Below, piece by piece: positions 45,658-57,187 of a DNA stretch of 64,000 bases. Position 1 is the first letter of the stretch; the number at the start of each line of letters is the position of its first letter. Below the pieces are notes generated by a model. That model ran no database searches. It had not been told where the DNA came from and saw only the letters and a list, made by a program, of their open reading frames with translations. The position numbers and the translations under genes were made by a program. The stretch lies in NCBI GenBank assembly GCA_012184525.1, contig WOFQ01000014.1, positions 248,001 through 312,000 of the forward strand, in the 5' to 3' direction. This DNA is from Xenoacremonium recifei (taxonomy: Eukaryota > Ascomycota > Sordariomycetes > Hypocreales > Nectriaceae).

Positions 45658-48136
45658 GCTCCGAGCAGGGTAAAAGAGTTAAAGTGCAGTACGAATGGAT
45701 GAATGCGTATCTTTAAGTGATGTGATGAGTCTAGACGTGATGAGGCGATGATTAAGTGAGTGGTTGAGTGAGTCTAGAAGCGCGCGTTTGGTGAAGTTGG
45801 GTTGAATTAGACGCGTTGGTGAAGTCGCACTGGCGCGTTCCTCCGTTGTTAGTTGTTAGTGTTAGTGAGGAACCGTCACGTCGGGAATAAACAGCAGGTG
45901 GGGCGCGCTGCTGCCACTATCCGCGGGGTCTCCAGAATATCAGGTAGGGAGCCAGTCAACATGGTGTACTCTGAGCATTGGAAACAAATGAAGTTTGCTG
46001 TAATTGATCAAGGTAGTGGATCTAAAATGCAACTATCCTAGGTACCCGTGAAGCTTCTACTCAGGGTTCGAAAAGTGTAACCCCGGTCACCGTGCTGCTC
46101 CTCCGTGCCTCGGCCAGGGCTTTCCCTCATCTCTACACACAGATAAACCATGTGTGCAATCAATTACCAATAGCAAATTATCTCCATCGGCGGTACCTTC
46201 CCTTCTGAAGCTCCAGTTACACGGTAGTCTTTCCATCTTCCTCCTCTGGTAGTACCAGATTGCGCCGATTAATCAGCCTGTGCGTCGTTCTTGCCCTCGT
46301 TTGCGGCCTCTCCTTCTGCTCTGCCTGGTCTGGTCCCGTCTCGACTCGATCGATCGAGACGATCGTCTCTTCTCCCTCTTTTCTCCCATGCACCAGCTCC
46401 TTCAACTCCATTGACATCCTTCAGCAATCTTCGGCCTCTCCGACTAAATCCCTCAAGATCATCACATGCTGAGGGTCAACAACCCACCATCCACTCTTGT
46501 GCGACAATGTCGAATCCAGCACAGCCCAGCTGCAGCGCCTGGCTGTTCAGTCACGTTCCGGGCGGTCCACGAGAAGACGACATTGGAAGGCCTGGACCAA
46601 CTCGAGGCCCCCACGAATAGACTCAATGTGCCGCGCCATATCACATCCTGGGGGAATGTGACGCCTCCAAAGTCCGTTATTTCTCCTTAAACTCGCATCA
46701 AGCCGCCACATCAATGGCCACCCACCCACCACCACCATCACCTCTCAGGCGACGAACCCAGACCGTATCCTGCAGCTTGAGGCCTATGGGCCGGGTTGCT
46801 GTATAATGTAGGGGGCAAACTGGCGGCACAGCACGATGATTCAGCATCGTCGTCTCGTTGGCTTCGCTTCGACTGCCTCACGCAAGGGGGCTTGCCCGTA
46901 TCTGAGTCAGGGCGTATCCCGATCCGCGTCTTGACCGTCAATTGACAACCCTGGTCTCTCTATTCTGGTCACCGAGTCACGAAAGTGACCGAATCCCCGA
47001 ATCACCAAAGTCACGTCTTCCTTGCAAGCCGCCTTGCTGACAGACCCTCCATCCAGCCTCTAACCCCCTCGGCCGTATTATTGCCAATGTGCAGAATGCA
47101 AACCGTTGCTGTTCTTGCGTCCCGTGCAACCTCACTGCTTTTGCACCCCGGCAAGGTTCTCACCGGACAGGCAATAAAGCCACCACCAAGTTGGGCCACG
47201 TCCTCCATCCCTCCCTCCCTCGCGTGGCCTCCCACTCACGGCTGGCTAGGCTAGGGGATTGTCGGTCTTGGTCCAGTCGGCCATGGCCCGACGTCCAGTA
47301 TAGTCCTGGATGGATGGATCAACCGCCCCAGCCTGCCAGCCCAATCCTGGCCTCTGGGCAAGCTGCAGCTCCCAGCTCTCAGCAGAGCCAGCAACCCAGC
47401 ACCCCCGCTACGGCTTGGATGGCCGGAGACATCCCGTCGACTTTTGATGCCAATCGAGGCTGGGACGAAGCCCTTCGTTTCGCCCCTGGCCAATTCGGGC
47501 TCGACTTCGACCCCCACTCCGGCAAGCCACGCTCACCTCCCTCATGTATGGGATCGGGTCTTTCACCAGATATTTCGTCTCATACGTCCGTTTGCCGACA
47601 GCCCGTCTTGGAAATCAACACGCAAGAGTGACCAACCGCCCGCACCTCCTATTTCCGGCAAATGAGATTTTTCCATCCCGCCTGCCGCAGGCAAATGTTG
47701 GCTTCCTCATGACCCCGTATCCCGGGCCGCACCACCTCATCGTCATAAACAAAGCGGTCTAGCTACTCTTTCTCCAAGGACCATAGCCCCCCCGGCCTGG
47801 CCCGGCTAAGACGACCGGCATCGCCAAATCTCAAATCCCAACTCCAAACTCGACTTCTCCAACTTCACAGAATCTGATACACGGAAATAGATCACCAACA
47901 GGTTACAAGACCTTGATATCTCGCCACCTCCTTTCAAACGTTGCCAGGATTCTCGGCATCCTGGGTCGAGATTGTGGCTGGTCTATCGTCGAGTCCCCTT
48001 GCTCCATACAGGCAGACACCTCAACCAGACACCGGCTTCTGTCTATGGTCCGGTACTGAAGCAAGCCAAGCTGTCCCTATTTAATTATATTTCCAGAGAG
48101 CCTATCCGCATGGTGGCCATGTGATCGTCATACGCC
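45658..48136. other. 2.5-kb gene-free interval with palindromes
   Basis: The CENP-I promoter lies at the left edge. From about 46.2 kb the plus strand is pyrimidine-rich and resembles a long promoter and leader for the gene at 48137. Two overlapping perfect palindromes lie at 46345-46369. Open frames here are short and unrecognisable. No part of a GH3 catalytic domain was seen. Confidence 0.45.
46345..46369. repeat. Two overlapping 14-bp perfect palindromes
   Basis: ctcgatcgatcgag (46345-46358) overlaps gagacgatcgtctc (46356-46369) by three bases; each equals its own reverse complement. Confidence 0.8.
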
Positions 48137-49823
48137 ATGTCTCAACAACCTCACTCAAACTCCGACACGGGCTCGACAAGCCCCGACGCGTTATCCTTGG
48201 CTCTCCTTTGGGATTACCAAGATTGCCTTCCGCTGTGCAAGAGTCTAGCCGAGGAAAACCTCGTTATCCTCTTCACCCCAGCTATCGTACCCTTGAGGCC
48301 AGAACTAAGCGAGACAAGCGATCCATTCGAGCCGCTCGGAAAAGCTCTTGCTCGCACGCACCCATGGATCCGTCACGTCCCATACATCAAGGAAAATGGC
48401 ATCACAGACACCCATATTGCCTTCGTGAGGAAGGCTACTGTCGTCATTTTCATCATCAGCGGATTTTCGCCTGCTGACAAGGCAGCTCAACTAAGACATG
48501 CCGAAACCGTTCAAGATCTGTGCGAGGATATTCCGATGGTAACCGTGACATTTTGCGACCCTCGAGGTGTTAACTTTGAAGAGCATGGGTTTAGTGTCAT
48601 GGTACAAGCTCCTGGCGTTTCTGAACCTGAGTTAGAAGCTCTCGCAGCCCTCCTGATGATCGAAGATCCGAACCCGACTTCCCGGACGCCATCGTCTCGC
48701 AGCTCGCCTGGCTCCCAAGGCCCGTGGTCGGTTGAGCACTGGGACTACGATCGTGACCTTAGCGAAGTGCACACTCTGTGGACCTCGTGCATGCCGCAGA
48801 AATTTCATCTTCCTCGACCCGCTCTCGGACAGATTCTAAAACGTGATGGTTTTGGGGTACATTATATAGTTCGAGACTCCTCGACGAGGCATGTTGTCGG
48901 TTTTTGCGCCACGTTTACGACATTCGCCGATGGAAGTTCAGATCGATTCGTCGGATCTATTGCGGCGCTGATGGTTAAGGAGGATTTCCGCAGACAAGGC
49001 ATCGGCCGCATTCTACACGATGAAGTATACGGAAGGCTCAACAAAGTTCTGGGAGTTAGTCGAATCCAGCTCGGAAGCACGTTTCCTCGACTTCTTCATG
49101 GGGTTCCTCCCGACCTTCCAGATAAGAAATGGTTCGAGGGTCGAGGATGGATTATGGATGAGTCCGAGCTTGGTAAAGGGCGCCTTACACACGACTGGAT
49201 GATGAGATTCGATGAAGTGCCAGTTGCAAGATTTTCATCGGCAGGCTTGACTTTCAGGTCTTGCCAACAGTCGGAAAATTCACAGGTTTTGGAAATGGCA
49301 AGCTGGATTTCGGAGAGGTATGACTATTTCGGGTGGCACGACCAATATGCCAAGATCCTTGATGGCGTACATGAGAGCGACGTCATTGTAGGATTTGAAG
49401 GAAAGACTTTGGTGGCCACAGCTATTACATATATGCCCAACAGCGGCAGTCCGGTATCGATGGATATTCCTTTCGCCACGATGGCTGGGACAAACATGGG
49501 AGGAGTTACATGCATTGCCATTCGATGTGAGTCAAACGACGCTTCGTTAACTTGATATTTTGTTCTGACATTGCAATCTAGATGACAATCCGGATGTCGT
49601 GAGCCGGCGAGATGCTATTCTCAACCGCCTTTTCGAGGCATGTCGAAATCGTCTACAAGATCGAGAGGCAGAAGGCATGTTTGTTGACGGAATTCGGGCA
49701 GACGAGAGATATTACAGATCGATGGGTAAGCTAGAGCAAGAGCATTCAATTTCACAGCAGCTGAACAATATTCTAGGATTCAGCCAGTGGGCAGAGTACA
49801 GAGAGGTCTGGCGCCAAGTTTAG
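48137..49823 (+). CDS. GH3-like C-terminal segment fused to two GNAT acetyltransferase modules
   Basis: Exons 48137-49526, 49582-49725, 49777-49823; 526 residues, introns 55 and 51 bp. Residues about 18-175 (LCKSLAEENLVILF, AIVPLRPE, IPMVTVTFCDPRG) look like the C-terminal domain of fungal family-3 glycoside hydrolases of the NagZ type, which in fungi are often fused to GNAT modules. A first GNAT module spans about 198-360, with acetyl-CoA loop RRQGIG at 285-290 and NAD-like strand text before it (GSIAALMVKEDF). A second degenerate GNAT-like module fills 375-526. No hydrolase catalytic domain precedes it. The role is unknown; cell-wall amino-sugar recycling is a guess from the family. The domain reading is from memory of these families. 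Confidence 0.72.
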
Positions 49824-51962
49824 TAGACTTGACATGCACAGATGACTTGACACGACGCCTCGAGAATTACTTCTGAGTACGATTGAGACGGCAACACAGG
49901 TTATGATTTCTTGGTCGGCCGCCGCGAATGGCTGGAGCTGACAATACGTATTTACAATGACCCCTTTCCCTTCTAGCAGCACAGAGTCTTTTGTTTTATG
50001 TCATCCTCGTTTAACCACACCAATAATGACCCCCTAGTCTCCTTAAACCCGCTCATTGGCTCAATGAGCATGCATGTGTGACCATTAACCTGTCACGAAC
50101 CTGGCACACGAGAAGGGAACTTCCTGGTATCTGAGGCGCTGCTGACGCACCCCGGATGTGAGGGATGGGAAAAATGCAAATGCCATGGAGGGGGACGCTG
50201 CACTGGGAAATAAGACCGATGTGACTGCGGTCCCGTGCAACGTACACAATGTGCAGTCAAGGCAGATATGGGCCATTCAGCCCCAGGTTGGCTTTGCATC
50301 TGCAGAGCCCCGGCGGCGGACACCGAGATCTAGCTCCGATGAGGCAAGCTCTTAGCCGGGTAGGTTATCAAATGCGATTGGCAAGCTCGACAGGCTCCTA
50401 GACATGGTGTGGACACGGGAAACCAGAGGAAGAGCAACGTTACTGGGACAGCCTTGCGGTGGCAATTGGAAGACACCATGATCTGATTCGAAAGGCGTCC
50501 GGACGCTGAAACGATAAGCGCAGGGCTGGCTGGAGAAGACGCGGGGGAACGCAACATCGTCAAGATCCCTGCACTAAACATGCGCCCATATGCCAAGACG
50601 ACGTTCGCGACCTTGCCGTGGATGGTGTTTTACTAGTCAGCTTCACATTTCTGTCGCTTTCGCATCAATATCCGACTGGCCCAGCCACAGCGTTACTCCG
50701 AAGCTTCCTCAGGTTGTCCACCGGATGGCCATCCATGGGTCATCCAGGAATTCAGCTGCTCAGGACCCTTGTCTCCGGTCGCCTGCTAACGGTCAGAAAC
50801 ATCCCTGCACATCGCCCTTGACGGAGAGCGGTTGCTGAGTGTGACTCGTAACTCTTTCTGCCTTGCTCAGATGTTCCGGTTCGCTAAGATATTGCTCCTT
50901 GAGTGTTCGACCAGCAATGGAATCCTGTGTCGTCACAGCTTCCCAAAGATGAAGCTCAGACGGATGGAGTTGCCCCTCTTGGACCGCCAAAATTCTCCGA
51001 CTCAAGCCGCCCCGGGAGCGTGGCTGTGGGAGCTGGAGACGTCTGTTCGCCTGGCGTACCCGAGACTCCCCAGCAAGCAACCAGGCAACCTGCCAGACCG
51101 CCTGGACGCCCACACCCAACCCCAGGGAGACACTACTGCATAAGGTAGGGCGATATGCAAGTCCACGCAGGCAGGGTACATACAGCAGACAGCCGGGAAC
51201 GGGCGGCAACGTCAAGTCTTGGCTCGCCAGAATGGCGTCGCTTCGGGGTGGCCCGGTGAGACAAAAGGATGCATCGAGTCGAGAGGAGGGACCAGACCTT
51301 GCTGGTCGACGTACTCGCACCAACCACAGCAAGGCGAGCGGCGCGACAGGGCCATCATGTGACGGATGCATATTTCCTACTGCAACCGGCTGACAGGGTG
51401 GTGAAGATGCCTCTCCTTTTTCGATACCGTCTGATTCCTTAGCTCAAAAACAAGCATTCCCAGTCATGGCAGCTGGACAGGACCGGATGTCGCGCCACAT
51501 GCCGAACACGCCTAGAGTTCTATCACTTCTTACTCTCAAGATACCCTGAATGCCGCGCAAAGTGAGCCGAACAGCAACATCAACGTGCGCAAAGAAGAGA
51601 TAGCAATGAAAGCGACTTCTAAATACTTGCTGCATGAGGCTGGGCACAAATCACTCACTCACTCACTCACTCACTCACTCTTGGGTTTACACAGCCGTAC
51701 ACCGTACTGCGACCAGCGTTGCAGCAATACTACGACGACAGGGTTGACTTCATTTTGGCCCCCAAACAAAACGTGCCATGATGCCGATGCCAAAGCACTT
51801 TGTAAATATGAGCTGTGCGGGGAAGAGGGACATTTCGCAGGTCGATTTCCTTCCCGTTGTTCTTTACATCTTCCAGTCTTATTCTGACGCTGTATGATTC
51901 GTCTTCAGTCACTACAAGCATAGCGACAACGAGAACGCAGCGATTCGTTTTCACTTCTCACG
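49824..51962. other. 2.1-kb gene-free interval
   Basis: Mixed-composition DNA without a supported gene; holds a TCAC microsatellite at 51651 and, at its right end, the promoter and leader of the membrane glycoprotein gene. Confidence 0.45.
51651..51680. repeat. TCAC tetranucleotide microsatellite
   Basis: Seven and a half uninterrupted TCAC units about 280 bp upstream of the next start codon. Confidence 0.85.
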
Positions 51963-53696
51963 ATGAACTCTCGGTCTGATAACATCGGCATTGCGTGGAA
52001 ACCCGGCTTCTGGAGGCAAGCCCCGTGGGCTGCGCTGTTGAGCCTCGTCGGGTTTGTGGCCTGTTGTGTTGGATTAGCCGCGATTCTATGGGATTCCGAC
52101 GGCAAAGAGGTATCAACATGGCCTCGAGCTTCCTCTAGTGGTATACATGTGTCCGTCTTGCTGTCGCTCATCATTACTTTCGCCAATCTCTTTCTCGCTG
52201 TCGCTCTCAGCAAAGGATATGAGATCTCTTGGTGGTTGCAGGCCCTAAGGGGTGCGCAGGTCCGCAAGCTGTATTTCGACCTGGAGATTCGAAGCGACAT
52301 CTTCGCAGTTTTTCGTCAAAATTGGGGTGTTGACAAATTTCTAATAGCTGCGGTTGTCTCGCTGGCTGTCAGTGTGCTTGACGGCCCAGTGATTCAGAAA
52401 GCTTCCGTCATTCAGCCAAAAACCTACGTTCACGATAGCGACGTAGTGGTGCATGTTTTGAACGGTTCGCTCCCTGCAAACTTCAGCGGGTTTTCTGGCC
52501 TTGGTGAGGACACAGACCTGCTCACGCCGCTTTTCAGCGATGTCAGCCGCGCATATAATAGTCGTGAGAGCATAACATTGCCAATGGACGGGTGCGAAGC
52601 AAATTCGACATGCAAGCTCACTTTATCCGCTCCTGGATTCGATATTAGCTGCAATGAAACGGAGGTACCGTACGACTTCCTCGTCCTCGGATCTGCCTCG
52701 ATACATAACAACATCACGACCTTCAACGTTACAATGGCTTTTGGAGGTGAACAAGTGAACGTTGATGTGTATTCCTCGATTAATACGTCAGCCTTATACA
52801 AACCTGACGCGGACTGCGTTGGCAATCTCATCAAGAGAGAGTGTGTCCTGCGTCTAGCTACAGTCAGATATCCTATCTCGGTCACCAATGGCACAGTTAC
52901 AATGCAAAGTTGGTCGGGACAGAATGATACAATCGAAATCGGCAGGTTCTACTCGAAATATAACGGTGGCGATATCCTTTGGACCGGCGGCATTGAAGGG
53001 GGCTTCGAGTCCATGCTGGGGGGGATCTACTATGTGATGCAGGACCTGTATAATTCCTCCGTGGTGCTCCGACTGGAAGTTCAGACCTTCATTCCGTACC
53101 TCATTTTTAGTTTCGGCCAAGCTTCCAGCAATTATCTCACGTCTGACATATCAACATATGGCAACTGTACCATGACATGGGAGGATCCGACCACCGATCT
53201 CATGAATACCGTCTCCGAACTGATGCTGCGCAGTGCCATCGCTTACTCGAATTTCAATAGTTCGGCTGTTGTACCGCAGAACCTCACGGCCCAGGAGACG
53301 AGAGTAGCGAATGCATATAAGAGTCGTTACGAGTATCTCGGTATTACACTGGCTTGCATGGTCTTGCAGGCAATTGTTATCCTCTACTTGTTGTTTGGCT
53401 GGCACCGACTGGGCTCCGATGTATCACTCCATGCGTTCGACATTGCGAGAGCTCTTGAAGCACCTCTGCTGCGAACAGGTAGTTCCAATAGGAAGATCAG
53501 AGAGGATTTGGCGTTGGTACGTGATATGCGACTACGGTATGGAGAGGTTCTATATGGGGAGATCCTTGCAGAAGTTAATGGCACTCCGCCGAGTAAGAGT
53601 CAGGCTGTGGAACAGTCGGGGTCTAGAGAGAGACCAAGATTAGGTCTGCGGGAGGAAGGACAAGTTGGCGATATACGAACGGGCGTTTCGTATTAA
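51963..53696 (+). CDS. Large fungal membrane glycoprotein with three N-terminal spans and a C-terminal span
   Basis: Single exon, 577 residues from ATG 51963. Three hydrophobic spans in the first 150 residues (PWAALLSLVGFVACCVGLAA, HVSVLLSLIITFANLFLAVA, FLIAAVVSLAVSVLDGP), then a 320-residue non-cytosolic domain with many N-glycosylation sequons (NGS, NFS, NST, NET, NIT, NVT, NDT, NSS, NLT) and paired Cys, a fourth span (LGITLACMVLQAIVILYLLF), and a 100-residue cytosolic tail ending GQVGDIRTGVSY. The layout is shared by a family of uncharacterised ascomycete plasma-membrane proteins. No enzymatic motif. A decayed copy of its C-terminus lies at 57452. Confidence 0.8.
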   Translation: MNSRSDNIGIAWKPGFWRQAPWAALLSLVGFVACCVGLAAILWDSDGKEVSTWPRASSSGIHVSVLLSLIITFANLFLAVALSKGYEISWWLQALRGAQVRKLYFDLEIRSDIFAVFRQNWGVDKFLIAAVVSLAVSVLDGPVIQKASVIQPKTYVHDSDVVVHVLNGSLPANFSGFSGLGEDTDLLTPLFSDVSRAYNSRESITLPMDGCEANSTCKLTLSAPGFDISCNETEVPYDFLVLGSASIHNNITTFNVTMAFGGEQVNVDVYSSINTSALYKPDADCVGNLIKRECVLRLATVRYPISVTNGTVTMQSWSGQNDTIEIGRFYSKYNGGDILWTGGIEGGFESMLGGIYYVMQDLYNSSVVLRLEVQTFIPYLIFSFGQASSNYLTSDISTYGNCTMTWEDPTTDLMNTVSELMLRSAIAYSNFNSSAVVPQNLTAQETRVANAYKSRYEYLGITLACMVLQAIVILYLLFGWHRLGSDVSLHAFDIARALEAPLLRTGSSNRKIREDLALVRDMRLRYGEVLYGEILAEVNGTPPSKSQAVEQSGSRERPRLGLREEGQVGDIRTGVSY

Positions 53697-54475
53697 GAAG
53701 AGAGCAAGTTCCTGAGGAGCTGGAGCCCAGAATTGAGGCCTAATAGCGGCTTCATCTTGCTTTTTACCACGGCAATTTCCTCAGCAGTGTCACAACTGCT
53801 CTGTCAACGAAAGTATTCACTATGGGCAGGAATCATCACAACGGCTTTGTGGAAAGGCCCAGAAGAAAATTGAGGCTGACAAGCAGAAGCATGCGAGTCT
53901 TACGGAGTAGATGCATCATTATCAGTTGTGGGACACGTTTGCATGCCGAGGCACGAGTGTTTGTGGGCGATTCCAGCGTCGCCATGATCGGCCTACATAA
54001 ACTGGCAAGGACCAAGTATTCAGGGGGTTTGCCTTGTGCAAAAGAACAATTCACGAAGCTCTACGGCATTGTTTAGTTAATAGGGCCCCGTGCCGGCTAA
54101 TAAACTTAGTTCAATTAACCACATATCATCTGGATTTATTTCTACCGTGTACTTGTGTCTTTGTCTGGCCCGTCATAATTGAATTCTTGGTGGTATATCC
54201 TCCGCTTAGTGTGCGGTTTTGCATTTTTCCAGCCCCGGACGCGAGACCAAGGCGACACTCAAGCCCTGAACCCCTGCCCCCCTCTTCAGTGAAATTCCCC
54301 TGAGTGTATGTCCAGTTATAAGAAGCAATGCGTCGGATGACAAGGAAAGCCGGAAGCCAAATACATTTCCTGAGGTTTATCTGGCATGAATATTCTTATA
54401 CCAACAATTTCCAATCAACATCCAAACCAACTCCTATCCAGAACAGATTACCCAATCTAGCTCTAGCTAACGCCC
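53697..54475. other. Interval between the membrane glycoprotein and the reductase gene
   Basis: 779 bp of A+T-rich DNA holding two convergent 3' ends. The open frames seen are short and unrecognisable. Confidence 0.45.
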
Positions 54476-55883
54476 TCACATAACGGGAATTCCCTCATAC
54501 TCCGCATAACCAAGGGCGAGATTCATATTTTCTGTGTAAACCCGTTAGCAACGCAGTCAGCTTCTTAGAAAGAGACTACTCACGCAGACATTGCGTTGAG
54601 GCTCCTTTCGCTAAATTGTCGACCGCTGACACGCTTTCTCGTAGTTAGTATAATGAGATTCTGCAGAGGTTGTGATCGACTTACACAACCATACGCTTTC
54701 CGGTGCTGTCGACGGCGAAGCCTCCGAGCTCCACACCATGGCGTCCCATGATAGAGCTCACCAACGGTGGCTCACCCACGATTTTGATGAGCTTCTCCCC
54801 AGCGTAGCGGTCCTGGTAGATCTGGCGGAGATCTCGTGAAGTCATCTCCTTACGAAGGGGTATGTTTATAGTCAACGTGATGCCCCTGAACCATCTTTTC
54901 GATACGTTAGTTATTATCCACGCTCTTCTAAGCCGCCGAGAGCCTTGACTTACCCTGCCACGTGAGGAATGAAGGAGACCTCATGGTTCAGGTGGTGAGA
55001 GATCTCACGTTCGTGGATGTGCCCAGTTAACGAGTAAGGGATAATCGCGTTTTTAAGCACTTCCAGGTTGTTCCTTGGGTTTGGCTTGGATCCTGCTCCA
55101 GAGTAGCCTGAGACACCGAAGACCGTGGGCATGCCCTCCATCAAGTCCAGGGCTGCGCTGAGACCGATCTGAGCACCAGTCGCGTAGCATCCGGGATTGG
55201 AGATACGCTTAGACTGTGCAATCTTGGATCGCTTTACAAGTTCTGGGAGTCCATACGTCCCTGTTATTAGTCAGTATCGGAGTCAATCTCAACAAGACGT
55301 GTCCCTCTCTTGGAGACTTACATTTGTCATCGAACCGGAAGTCAGCCGAGAGATCAACTATCACGCTGCTGCTATTGGCTTGATCCAAGGCCTCAACGTA
55401 AGGCTTGCAAACGCCATTGGGGAGGGCCATTATCCAACAGTCGACCTTGCCCTGTTTGTCCAGAGACGCCACATCCTCCGGACTTAATGTAGAGTAGACG
55501 ACCTTGCGTTTGGTATAACCCTCAAGTTCCTGTCCAGCAAGCTCTCGAGACGACACATATTGAAGATCCATGTAAGGATGCTCGTTCAGGAGTTCAACGA
55601 GAGCTTGACCAGTGAACCCTCGAGCTCCTATCAAACCAATGCGAGACGGGGTGTCGTTCGTCGCATTCTTCTTGCCGAGGGGAGGATTGGGGTTCGTCGT
55701 GACGGCATAGCCTCGTCGTTGCTGACTCATACCAGCAATGGCAAAGCTGTTCTGTCGGCTAGCAAAGCTGTTCTGTCGACCGGCGAGGCATCGAGTCGGT
55801 CCCATGGCAGGGAGAATTGACGCGGATCGTCGAGCAACTCGGCGAGCGCCGGCGCGCGCGGCCACGGAGGTGCCAGAGAGCAT
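54476..55883 (-). CDS. Stand-alone mitochondrial N-acetyl-gamma-glutamyl-phosphate reductase
   Basis: Five exons, complement(54476-54531, 54584-54633, 54685-54894, 54954-55260, 55322-55883); 394 residues. Introns of 52, 51, 59 and 61 bp; two acceptors are purine-rich (GAAAAG, GAGAAAG) but follow CTAAC branch points and keep both frame and family length (KRMVVVSAVDNL). Residues 1-60 form a mitochondrial-type presequence (MLSGTSVAARAGARRVARRS) with an RRGYA-type cleavage motif near 56-60. The NADP loop is GARGFTG (86-92), the catalytic Cys is C212 in NPGCYATG, and HIHEREI is conserved. Reaction: reduction of N-acetylglutamyl phosphate in arginine synthesis. In most ascomycetes this enzyme is the second half of the ArgEF (Arg5,6) precursor; here no acetylglutamate kinase precedes it. 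Intact active-site residues argue for a working enzyme. Confidence 0.85.
55741..55778 (-). repeat. 21-bp in-frame tandem duplication in the reductase presequence
   Basis: gcaaagctgttctgtcg occurs at 55741-55757 and 55762-55778, giving RQNSFAS followed by RQNSFAI in the presequence. Confidence 0.8.
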
Positions 55884-56689
55884 GGTGGCGGATGCTTCTG
55901 AGGCCAATTGACGGGGTGGCAAGGTCGTGAGATTGAGGTTGGTTTCGTGATGATGTTGAAAAGAGGACCGGAGTGACTCTTGTGGAGGTGGGATTTATGA
56001 GGCAGGTGGGAAAGCTTCGGTGGATTTTTTCCCTGCTGTGGCCGAAATCGCTCGCCCACCTACGGCTTAGCCCTTGGTTAAAGCGGCGGTGGGGACGCAT
56101 GACGTTTTGGTGTTTTTTGGCCTGAGCTCAATAGCAGCGAGGGCACTAAGCCAAGCTTAGTCGAACGCTAACGGTTAAATGGACTTGCTATGAACTATCT
56201 GTACGAGTAATAGAGAGATTACGTACTGTTCAATCTATCTATTGAAACATGTACGCTTCTTTTCGTCATTCTGGACTCTGGGGCTGCTTGAGCATTTTTA
56301 AGTACAGTAAAACATCTCTATAACAATCTTCTATTTATTATTTTTTTTATGATCGGACCTGGGCGCCCGTCAAGTTCTTCTATCGCTCAACGCCCGCCGT
56401 TACTGGAGGTCCTCTTCCCCGCTGAGGGGGAGACAACTTTACAAGTAATCAAGGCTCCACAAACTGGTGCAGACAAACACCAAGTACGGGTCATCCGTGG
56501 CTTATTGTCTATCTTCGTTCCACGCTGCGCCTCCTCTCCAAAGACGGCAAGGCATCATGATGCCGTTAATTCTGAGTCCATTCGCCCTTTCCATTCTATG
56601 TGCCTTTATCTAGAAAAGTCCCCAAACAGTATAGAGGTCGCTTTCTATCCTTCTTCCGTGCCCCCGTCGGTAAGTGTTCCGTCTGCCGC
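55884..56689. other. Upstream region of the reductase gene
   Basis: 806 bp containing the reductase promoter, then A+T-rich DNA running into the 3' end of the GMP synthase fragment. No other gene is supported. Confidence 0.4.
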
Positions 56690-57187
56690 CTATTCCAGCT
56701 CAATAGTGCCAGGAGGCTTTGAATTTCTGGTAAGACTGTATTAGCACGAAGCTCGGGATTCATAGGAGCCATCAGTTTCTTACAGATCATAGACAACACG
56801 GGACACGCCATCTACCTGGTTGCAAATGGCACGCGAGACATCCTGGGTAAGTGATTAATACGCGAAAGAACGGAATAAGGGTTAGGCGGCTTACCTGGAG
56901 GAACAAGTTGTCAAAGTTAAACACCTCAGCGCTCATGAAGTCTTGAGTACGGACAGCGCGGAGGATTATGATGTAGCCCCAAACACGCTGATCACCAAAA
57001 ACACCAACACTATGGCTGGTATCAAGACCAGCATAGGCTTGGGACATCTAGGACACCATGTTCAGCTTGCACCCATCTCAACTTGTGTGACGCGCCCTAC
57101 CTGGTCGTAAAGGCCAGCCTCCTTGATCATGGAGATAAAGATATGGTCCGCCTTGCGGGCGATCTCAACTCGCTCCTCGGTAACGTC
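56690..57187 (-). pseudogene. 3' fragment of a GMP synthase gene, introns retained
   Basis: Reading complement: 57187-57101, 57047-56895, 56842-56784, 56726-56690, with three short introns still bearing GT and AG ends. The joined product (about 112 residues) begins DVTEERVEIARKADHIFISM, continues YAGLDTSHSVGVFGDQRVWG and YIIILRAVRTQDFMSAEVF, then DVSRAICNQVDGVSRVVYD, and ends LNSKPPGTIELE at a stop, as GMP synthase does (usual end: ITSKPPGTIE+E). Only the C-terminal dimerisation part is present. Upstream the frame continues to about 57295 as LPGLALLITAIRCR and ADHWDED, which no longer matches cleanly; no glutaminase or ATP-pyrophosphatase domain is found. The functional gene must lie elsewhere. 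Confidence 0.75.

Noticed and set aside
45853..47762. Cluster of 60-180-codon plus-strand frames upstream of the GNAT gene
   Set aside because: Mutually overlapping, unrecognisable, and without support; also checked for a missing GH3 catalytic domain and none was seen.
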